Below, piece after piece: positions 25,502 to 32,654 of a stretch of 32,654 nucleotides of DNA. A program made the translations under genes and the position numbers. The DNA is from JBBCJT01 sp037190665. Its GTDB lineage: Bacteria; Pseudomonadota; Alphaproteobacteria; Acetobacterales; Acetobacteraceae. Position 1 is the stretch's first letter; each line of letters begins with the position of its first letter. The notes beneath the pieces were generated by a model, which saw nothing but the letters and a program-made list of their open reading frames with translations, was not told the origin of the DNA and did no database searches. The stretch lies in NCBI GenBank assembly GCA_037190665.1, contig JBBCJT010000204.1, positions 1 to 32,654 on the forward strand, in the 5' to 3' direction.

Positions 25502-25559
25502 ATCCGTGCGCAGGATCCCGCAACCCGCGCCGGAAACGCCAGTGCGGGGGCCGGAAAAG

Positions 25560-27511
<1,952 letters not shown>

Positions 27512-27545
27512 GCGTTCTCCGAGTCCTGTGACAGCCTCCGGCACG

Positions 27546-27574
27546 GTTGTAGTGCAATTGCGAACCAATCGCAA
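27546..27574 (-). promoter_or_regulatory. Candidate promoter with operator-like repeat for oppDF
   Basis: On the minus strand TTGCGA (27574-27569) is followed after 17 nt by TACAAC (27551-27546). The -35 hexamer is one arm of an inverted repeat TTGCGA-N5-TCGCAA (27558-27574), so a dimeric regulator could block it. The surrounding gap is AT-rich for this genome. No terminator for the preceding gene was recognised. Confidence 0.45.
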
Positions 27575-27634
27575 ATATATCGCGCCGTATCATTCCGCCC
27601 ATTTGGCAGTGCGAAACGGGCATCGCGCAAGCCC

Positions 27635-28069
27635 TTACGGCAGAAGGGCGCTGTCGTACTGTTCCCACTGTTCGGCGATGCGCCCGTCCTCGAATCGGTG
27701 CTGGGTGATCACCTCGAAGCGTATGCGGCGCCCGCGGGCGGTGCCTTCGATCCAGCCGCGGGCCGAGGCGAAGCGGCCCTGGGCGATCACCATCTCCACC
27801 GTCCAGCGCGCATCCGGCAGCACGGCGCGCAGGTCGCGCAGCAGTGTCGCCGCCCCGTCCGGCCCCCGCCGGCCGGTCGCGTGCAGTTCCGCATCCGGCG
27901 CGTAGAACGCGGCGAAAGCGGCTGCATCGCCCGCCCCGAGCGCGTCGGCGAGACGCAGCAGGATCTCCGCGTGGCGGTGTTCCGCGTCGCTGCGCGCGGC
28001 GATCATCTGCGCCTGCGACGGCACGGCGAGCAGCAGCGACAGCAGGGCAAACCAGGCGACTCCGCGCAT
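27635..28069 (-). CDS. Exported SnoaL/NTF2-like protein
   Basis: A 144-residue protein with a clear Sec signal peptide (residues 1-21, ending SQAQ) and a SnoaL/NTF2-like fold: helices with EHRHAEILLRLADALGAGDAAAFAAFYAPDA, and the strand motif RFEDGRIAEQWEQYD. Such alpha-beta barrels bind small hydrophobic ligands or act as isomerases and hydrolases; no specific activity can be assigned. The ATG at 28067-28069 shares its A with the stop codon of the upstream synthase-like gene and has GGGAGG upstream, so the pair is translationally coupled; a GTG one codon earlier is also possible. Confidence 0.8.
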   Translation of the reverse strand: MRGVAWFALLSLLLAVPSQAQMIAARSDAEHRHAEILLRLADALGAGDAAAFAAFYAPDAELHATGRRGPDGAATLLRDLRAVLPDARWTVEMVIAQGRFASARGWIEGTARGRRIRFEVITQHRFEDGRIAEQWEQYDSALLP

Positions 28070-28845
28070 CACATCCTCCCGCTCCAGGCCGCGGCCATCA
28101 CCGCCAGCCGATCCGCCGTCCCGCGCGGGCGCGGCGGCAGGCCGCGTGCGAGCCGCCGCAGATCCCGTCGCGCGAGCACCACGGGCAGCGCCGCCGCACG
28201 CGCCGGCCGCGCCACCCGACGCGGCGGACCCAGTACCTCCAACGCCTCGGCCGCGAGATCGGCCACCACGCGCAGCAGCCGGTCAGGCGCGGCCGCGCCG
28301 ATCACGGCCTCGGGCGAGAGGTCCTGCGCGGCCAGGGCATCCGCCGGCAGCAGGCAGCGCCCGTGCCGCGCATGCACCGGCACCGCGCGCAACACCCGCG
28401 ACGCCTCCGTGGCGGCGCCCATGTCCAGCAATCGGGCCTCATCCACGCCCAGCACCCCGCCCGACGCATGCGCGACGGTTCCGCCCGTGCCGCGCAGATA
28501 GGTCCACCACGCATCGCGGGTCGGGACCTCCGGCTCGGCCTCGATCTCCCGCGCGTCGATCATCGCCAGCAGATCCCCGGCGCGCAGCCGGCCCGCCGCC
28601 ATCTCGGCGCGCAGCGGTGTGGCAACCTCGTGCCGCTTGTCCGCCCCCTCGATCACCTCGCGCCACCATTGCAGCCGCATCGCCGCGATCAGCGGGTTGC
28701 TCGCAACCTCCCGCGCCCGGGCCAGTTCCTGGTCGAACGCACAAAGCGCGAACAGGGTCTCACGCCGTTCCGCGGGCGCGAACAGCGTGCAGAAAAAGCG
28801 GTCCGGATCGCGGGCGCGGACGATCCCGGCGCAGTCGCTCAGCAT
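28069..28845 (-). CDS. Squalene/phytoene synthase-like protein, NDUFAF6 type
   Basis: A 258-residue member of the squalene/phytoene synthase fold. It resembles the NDUFAF6-like branch linked in mitochondria to complex I assembly rather than true synthases: FALCAFDQELARARE (32-46) stands where synthases have an Asp-rich DxxxD motif, and EASRVLRAVPVHARHGRCLLP (147-167) stands where they have the second one. Both metal-binding Asp clusters are degenerate, so prenyl coupling is unlikely. The MRLQWWREVIEG segment is typical of the NDUFAF6 group. No isoprenoid genes are nearby. It overlaps an exported SnoaL-like gene downstream. A complex I role is inferred from the family only. Confidence 0.8.
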   Translation of the reverse strand: MLSDCAGIVRARDPDRFFCTLFAPAERRETLFALCAFDQELARAREVASNPLIAAMRLQWWREVIEGADKRHEVATPLRAEMAAGRLRAGDLLAMIDAREIEAEPEVPTRDAWWTYLRGTGGTVAHASGGVLGVDEARLLDMGAATEASRVLRAVPVHARHGRCLLPADALAAQDLSPEAVIGAAAPDRLLRVVADLAAEALEVLGPPRRVARPARAAALPVVLARRDLRRLARGLPPRPRGTADRLAVMAAAWSGRM

Positions 28846-28865
28846 CGCCGCGAATCGGCCGCTGC

Positions 28866-28893
28866 TTGACGCCCCCGGGTCGCGATCATACCT
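28866..28893 (+). promoter_or_regulatory. Candidate promoter for the superoxide dismutase gene
   Basis: TTGACG (28866-28871) followed after 16 nt by ATACCT (28888-28893). A GAGGA ribosome binding site (28926-28930) lies 7 nt before the ATG. No Fur or OxyR site was recognised. Confidence 0.4.
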
Positions 28894-28937
28894 CGGACAG
28901 ACCGAACGCTCTCTCCCACAAAGCCGAGGAAATCCCC

Positions 28938-29540
28938 ATGGCCTTCGAGCTGCCCGCCCTTCCCTACGCCAAATCCGCGCTCGCCTCGAACGGCATGAGC
29001 GAGGAGACGCTCGATCTGCATCACGGCAAGCACCATCAGGCCTATGTGACGGCGCTGAACGGCTTCGTCGAGAAGGACGACGCGCTGAAGGGCAAGTCGC
29101 TCGAGGAGATCGTGCTCGCCACCGCCAAGGCCGGCGGCCCCGTGTTCAACAATGCGGGTCAGCACTGGAACCACATCCTGTTCTGGCAGGCGATGTCGCC
29201 GAACGGCGGCAAGATCCCCGGCGCGCTGGAGAAGAAGATCGTCGAGGATTTCGGCGACGTCGCGAAGTTCAAGGAAGCCTTCAAGCAGGCGGGCATCACG
29301 CAGTTCGGCTCCGGCTGGGCGTGGCTCGTGCTCGGCAAGGACGGCAAGCTCGCGGTGACCAAGACCGCGAACGGCTCCAACCCGCTCGCCGAGGGCCAGG
29401 GCAAGGCGCTGCTCGGCGTCGATGTGTGGGAGCACTCCTACTACGTCGATTTCCGCAACCGGCGCCCGGACTACCTGCAGAACTGGCTCGACAAGCTCGC
29501 GAACTACGAGTTCGCCGAGGCGCAGCTCAAGAAGGCTTAA
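28938..29540 (+). CDS. Iron/manganese superoxide dismutase
   Basis: A 200-residue Fe/Mn superoxide dismutase converting superoxide to oxygen and hydrogen peroxide, probably in the cytoplasm as no signal peptide is present. The metal ligands are all visible: His28 (LHHGKHHQAYV), His79 (NNAGQHWNH), Asp162 and His166 (DVWEHSYY). Gln75 in the NNAGQ motif favours the iron type, but a manganese or cambialistic enzyme cannot be excluded. The ATG at 28938 follows GAGGA by 7 nt; the frame extends upstream but without similarity. It is divergent from the NDUFAF6-like gene and ends at a strong terminator shared with convergent glcE. Confidence 0.96.
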   Translation: MAFELPALPYAKSALASNGMSEETLDLHHGKHHQAYVTALNGFVEKDDALKGKSLEEIVLATAKAGGPVFNNAGQHWNHILFWQAMSPNGGKIPGALEKKIVEDFGDVAKFKEAFKQAGITQFGSGWAWLVLGKDGKLAVTKTANGSNPLAEGQGKALLGVDVWEHSYYVDFRNRRPDYLQNWLDKLANYEFAEAQLKKA

Positions 29541-29578
29541 GCCGGCCGGGGCCGGCAGGCCCCTCGGCTTTCTTCAGG

Positions 29579-29613
29579 AAAATCCCCGCCCGACCGCTCG
29601 GGCGGGGATTTTT
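29579..29613. terminator. Bidirectional Rho-independent terminator
   Basis: A 15-bp perfect stem (29579-29593 with 29598-29612) around a CCGC loop. The outer bases are an A-run on the left and a T-run on the right, so it reads as an intrinsic terminator for the superoxide dismutase gene on the plus strand and for glcE on the minus strand. Confidence 0.85.
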
Positions 29614-29625
29614 CGTTGGGGCGGG

Positions 29626-30819
29626 CTATGCGCCCGCGCGCATCCGGCCCGGCGAGAACAGGCCCCTGGGGTCGAAGGCCGCCTTCACGCGCTGCGCGAT
29701 GCGCGCGAGCGGTGCCGGATCGGGGGGGATCACCGCCACCGACGCCCGCAGCGCATGCGGGCCGCGCAGCAGCATCCAGGTCCCGCCCGAGGCCATGGCC
29801 GCCGCCGCGACGGCGGCGTGCGTGGTTTCGTCGGCGGGGCCGGCGAGCCAGGCCAGCCCGCCCCCCCAGTCGAGGAAGCCGCGCACCCCGCGCGGAGCGA
29901 GCGCGGACAGCACGCCCGGCCCCTCGGTCGGGCGGACGGAGACGCGCCAGACCGCCTCCTCCGGCGTGGGCGCGAGCGGGCGCGCATCCCGTACCTCGTG
30001 CCAGATGGCGCGGCTGTCCTCGCCCTCGACCAGCGCCACCGCACCGAAGGGCGCGAGGTCGGCACGCAGGCGACCGGCGCGATAGGTGACCGAGTCGGCG
30101 AAATCCTCCAGCCGCAGCAGCGTCGCGGACCGGCCGGCGAGCGCGGGGATGACGGCAGCGGCCTCCACCGGCAGGAAGGCGGCGGCCGAGACGCCGTAAG
30201 GGGACCCCAGCCCGGCCGACAGCGCCTCTCGCCCCCGCGCGGCGTCGAGACCGGGCAGGACGAGCGTGGCGGTCGCCTCGGGGTCGGGCAGAACCTTCAG
30301 CGTCACCTCGCTCAGCACCGCGAGCGTGCCGTGGCTGCCAGCCAGCAGCTTGCACAGGTCGAGCCCGGTGACGTTCTTCAGCACCCGCCCGCCGGAGCGC
30401 ACCACCTCCCCCAGCCCGTTCACCGCGCGCACGCCGAGCAGGTGGTCGCGTGTCGCCCCCCAGGCGACGCGGCGTGGGCCGGAGAGGTTCGCGGCGACCA
30501 CGCCGCCGATGGTCTGTGTCCCGCCCCGCCACAGCCAGGCGAGATCGGGCGGTTCGGCGATCAGGTGCTGGCCGCGTTCGGCGAGCGCGGCCTCGATCTC
30601 CGGCAGCGGCGTTCCGGCCCGGGCGGCGATCACCAGCTCCTGCGGCGAATAGAGCGTGATGCCGGCGAGCGCATGCGTGGAGACCGTGCGCGCCGCCTGC
30701 ACCGGGCGCAGCATGCCGCGCTTGGTACCGTTGCCTTCGATGGCGAGCGGCTCGTCCGCGGTCACGATCAGGGCGGCGAGCGCGTCCTCATCGGCCGGCG
30801 CTTCGATCGTCGGCGTCAC
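29626..30819 (-). CDS. glcE: Glycolate oxidase FAD-binding subunit GlcE
   Basis: A 397-residue FAD-binding protein of the GlcE type, a shorter relative of GlcD. The FAD-binding PCMH region (about 10-180) includes EGNGTKRG, the LYSPQELVIAARAGTPL strand, and GGTQTIGGVVAANLSGPRR. The C-terminus (AAFDPRGLFSPGRM) is typical. The start is the GTG at 30817-30819, which overlaps the glcD stop (GTGA). GlcE acts with GlcD and the iron-sulfur subunit GlcF to oxidise glycolate to glyoxylate at the membrane. GlcF normally follows glcE; here a terminator and the convergent superoxide dismutase gene follow instead. Confidence 0.92.
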   Translation of the reverse strand: MTPTIEAPADEDALAALIVTADEPLAIEGNGTKRGMLRPVQAARTVSTHALAGITLYSPQELVIAARAGTPLPEIEAALAERGQHLIAEPPDLAWLWRGGTQTIGGVVAANLSGPRRVAWGATRDHLLGVRAVNGLGEVVRSGGRVLKNVTGLDLCKLLAGSHGTLAVLSEVTLKVLPDPEATATLVLPGLDAARGREALSAGLGSPYGVSAAAFLPVEAAAVIPALAGRSATLLRLEDFADSVTYRAGRLRADLAPFGAVALVEGEDSRAIWHEVRDARPLAPTPEEAVWRVSVRPTEGPGVLSALAPRGVRGFLDWGGGLAWLAGPADETTHAAVAAAAMASGGTWMLLRGPHALRASVAVIPPDPAPLARIAQRVKAAFDPRGLFSPGRMRAGA

Positions 30820-32246
30820 GCCGGATCGCCGTCCAGCGGGAACACCTTGGACGGATTCAGCAGCCAGTCCGGATCGAAGGCGGACTTCACCCGCCGCTGC
30901 TGCGCGAGTTCGTGCGGCGCGAACTGCACGGTCATCAGGTCGCGCTTCTCCACGCCCACGCCGTGCTCGCCCGTCAGGCAACCGCCCATCTCCACGCACA
31001 GCTTCAGGATGTCCGCGCCGAACGCCTCGGCGCGGTGGAAGCTGTCGGGATCGTTGGCGTCGAACATGATCAACGGATGCAGGTTGCCGTCCCCGGCGTG
31101 GAACACGTTCGCGACCTTCAGCCCGTAGGACGTGCTCATCTCGTCGATCCGCCGCAGCGTGTCCGGCAGGCGCGAGGTCGGGATGGTGCCGTCCATGCAC
31201 AGGTAATCCGGACTGATGCGCCCCACCGCGCCGAACGCGCCCTTGCGCCCCTTCCAGATCGCGAGCGACTGCTCCGCCGACTCCGCGACCTTCAGGCTGA
31301 TCGGATCGAAGCCCGCGCAGATGTCGCGGATGCGGGCCAGCAGCGCGTCCTGCTCCGCGAGGCTGCCTTCCACCTCGATGATCAGCATCGCCTCGGCATC
31401 CAGCGGATAGCCGGCATGGGCGAAGGCCTCGCAGGCATGGATGCAGGGGCGATCCATGAACTCCAGCGCCACCGGGATCACGCCCGCACCGATGATCGCA
31501 TCCACCGCGGCACCCGCGGATTCGAGCGAGCTGAAAGCGGCCAGCATCGCGCGCGCGCCCTCGGGGCTGCGCAGGATACGCACCGTCACCTCGGTGACGA
31601 TGCCGAGCTGACCCTCGCTGCCCGTCATCAGCCCGAGCCAGTCGTAGCCGGCGGCATCCAGATGCGCGCCGCCGATCTTCACCACCTCGCCCTCGACGGT
31701 CACAAAGGTCAGGCCGAGCAGGTTGTTCGCGGTGACGCCGTATTTCAGGCAGTGCGCGCCGCCCGAGTTCATCGCCACGTTGCCGCCGATCATGCAGGCG
31801 AGCTGGCTGGAGGGATCGGGCGCGTAGAAGAACCCGTCATCGGCCATCGCCTTGGTGATGCCGATATTCGTCACCCCCGCCTCCACCGTGGCGGTGCGGT
31901 CGGCATAGTCGATGTCCAGGATGCGGTTCATCCGCATCAGCCCGATCACCACCGAATCGGCGGAGGGCAGCGCGCCGCCGGACAGCGACGTGCCCGCCCC
32001 GCGCGGGATCACCCGCACGCCGTTCGCGTGGCAGAACGCCATCACAGCGGCGACCTGTCCGGTGCTGTCCGGCAGCACCACGGCAAGCGGCGGCTGGCGA
32101 TAGGCGGAGAGCCCGTCCGTCTCGTAGGGGCGCAGGCGGATCGGATCGGCGATCAGCGCGTCCTCGGGCAGCAGGGCGGCGAGGCCGGCGACGATCTCCG
32201 CCCGCCGGGCCAGCACGTCCCGCTTCGGTTCAAGCTGGGCGAGCAT
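30816..32246 (-). CDS. glcD: Glycolate oxidase subunit GlcD (FAD-linked oxidase)
   Basis: A 476-residue FAD-linked oxidase of the GlcD group. The PCMH FAD-binding domain spans about residues 50-230 (IPRGAGTSLSGGA, then MIGGNVAMNSGGAHCLKYG and GSEGQLGIVTEVT). The C-terminal FAD_oxidase_C domain has HAGDGNLHP and TGEHGVGVEKR, which hold substrate-site His residues, and ends in FDPDWLLNPSKVFP. A GGGGAGAAGG ribosome binding site precedes the ATG. It is translationally coupled to glcE. D-lactate dehydrogenases share the fold, but the glcE partner supports the glycolate assignment. Electrons pass to the respiratory chain in characterised systems. Confidence 0.92.
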   Translation of the reverse strand: MLAQLEPKRDVLARRAEIVAGLAALLPEDALIADPIRLRPYETDGLSAYRQPPLAVVLPDSTGQVAAVMAFCHANGVRVIPRGAGTSLSGGALPSADSVVIGLMRMNRILDIDYADRTATVEAGVTNIGITKAMADDGFFYAPDPSSQLACMIGGNVAMNSGGAHCLKYGVTANNLLGLTFVTVEGEVVKIGGAHLDAAGYDWLGLMTGSEGQLGIVTEVTVRILRSPEGARAMLAAFSSLESAGAAVDAIIGAGVIPVALEFMDRPCIHACEAFAHAGYPLDAEAMLIIEVEGSLAEQDALLARIRDICAGFDPISLKVAESAEQSLAIWKGRKGAFGAVGRISPDYLCMDGTIPTSRLPDTLRRIDEMSTSYGLKVANVFHAGDGNLHPLIMFDANDPDSFHRAEAFGADILKLCVEMGGCLTGEHGVGVEKRDLMTVQFAPHELAQQRRVKSAFDPDWLLNPSKVFPLDGDPA

Positions 32247-32315
32247 CGGCGCCTTCTCCCCTCATCCGTCTGGAAGATGCGGTCGCGGCCGCGGGCGGAC
32301 AAGCACGCGCAAACG

Positions 32316-32350
32316 CCGGACGGCCGCGCCTCGGGGGCGCGGCCGTCCGG
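32316..32350 (-). terminator. Terminator hairpin downstream of rpmJ
   Basis: A perfect 15-bp GC-rich stem (32316-32330 with 32336-32350) around a 5-nt loop, in the 150-nt gap between rpmJ and glcD. Reading on the minus strand it is followed by CGTTTGCG, a short T-run, so it probably ends the rpmJ transcript and isolates glcD. Confidence 0.65.
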
Positions 32351-32396
32351 TTGGTGCGATCGTCAGAGAGCGCGGGCGCGCGGCCCGCGCGGCGGC

Positions 32397-32522
32397 TCAG
32401 CCCTGGCGGGCCTTCATCCGCGGGTTCTTCTTGTTGATCACGTAGACGCGGCCATGGCGGCGCACGACACGGCAGTTCTTGTCGCGGACCTTGGCCGATT
32501 TCAGGCTGTTGCGGATCTTCAT
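32397..32522 (-). CDS. rpmJ: 50S ribosomal protein L36, type B
   Basis: A 41-residue L36. MKIRNSLKSAKVRDKNCRVV and the ending NPRMKARQG match the alphaproteobacterial form, which has lost the zinc-binding Cys/His set (only Cys17 remains) and is a few residues longer than the 37-38 residue zinc form. The ATG at 32520-32522 has GGAAG upstream; longer in-frame readings have no similarity. It stands alone with its own terminator, outside the main ribosomal protein operon, as is usual in this class. Confidence 0.95.
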   Translation of the reverse strand: MKIRNSLKSAKVRDKNCRVVRRHGRVYVINKKNPRMKARQG

Positions 32523-32601
32523 GGCACGGCACTTCCGATAAGGCGGCGGGAGATACGGGCGGGGGGTGGCGAAGTCAACAGTTCCGGTGCATGGGGCGGC
32601 C

Positions 32602-32654
32602 ATGCAGACCGAACCCACGCGCGCGGGCCTGTCCACCTGGGCCGCCTTCCTCGC
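32602..32654 (+). CDS. Possible start of an unidentified gene cut by the right edge
   Basis: An ATG opens a frame (MQTEPTRAGLSTWAAFL) that runs off the window. It is divergent from rpmJ. The hydrophobic stretch after residue 10 would suit a membrane protein, but 17 residues are too few to assign a family, and the ribosome binding site is weak (GGGGCGG). Confidence 0.35.
   Translation, partial: MQTEPTRAGLSTWAAFL

Noticed and set aside
28069..28845. A hopanoid or carotenoid synthase (HpnC/HpnD/CrtB)
   Set aside because: Both Asp-rich catalytic motifs are degenerate, and no hopanoid or carotenoid genes are adjacent; the NDUFAF6-like branch fits better.

Overview
The window is a GC-rich piece of an alphaproteobacterial chromosome. 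It most resembles Acetobacteraceae or nearby Rhodospirillales; this is inferred from gene content, not from a database search. The main clues are the gyrA-coaD-peptidylprolyl isomerase order, a GTTC-N7-GTTC type LexA site in front of uvrA, a 41-residue type-B ribosomal protein L36, an NDUFAF6-like phytoene-synthase homologue and a PEP-CTERM surface protein. Housekeeping and accessory genes are interleaved. No insertion sequence, phage gene, CRISPR array or rRNA was seen.

Layout, left to right. (1) 1-3234: the end of a GldG-like ABC accessory gene, a DUF4340 gene and a Nudix hydrolase, all on the plus strand and tightly packed. (2) 3231-4551: a LysR regulator divergent from a tautomerase, with a repeat-rich AT-rich operator region between them. 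(3) 4544-8905: Tat-exported MsrP, a membrane acyltransferase, an O-antigen-ligase-like polymerase, a 332-nt AT-rich gap, and a small proline-rich PEP-CTERM protein; apart from MsrP this looks like cell-surface polysaccharide biology. (4) 9024-10493: an O-methyltransferase and tRNA-Lys(UUU). (5) 10546-14358: peptidylprolyl isomerase, coaD and gyrA on the minus strand. (6) 14546-19639: a peptide-type ABC substrate-binding protein, an N,N-dimethylformamidase large-subunit homologue translationally coupled to it, and an Fsr-like MFS transporter. This is the most unusual cluster in the window. (7) 19759-21816: an OafA-type acyltransferase fused to an SGNH domain. (8) 21848-25445: divergent ssb and uvrA with a LexA box. 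(9) 25560-28845: two Opp/Dpp-type ATPases without permeases, an exported SnoaL-like protein and the NDUFAF6-like protein. (10) 28938-32522: an iron/manganese superoxide dismutase, a bidirectional terminator, glcE and glcD without glcF, and rpmJ. A further gene may begin at the right edge.

How the genes may work together. The substrate-binding protein and the amidase homologue share a stop/start junction, so uptake and hydrolysis of one amide-like compound is a reasonable hypothesis. The orphan oppDF ATPases about 7 kb away could energise a transporter with that binding protein, but the required permeases are not in the window. Several systems are missing a usual partner here: MsrP without MsrQ, GlcDE without GlcF, OppDF without OppBC, and the amidase large subunit without its small subunit. 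Each partner may simply lie elsewhere in the genome.
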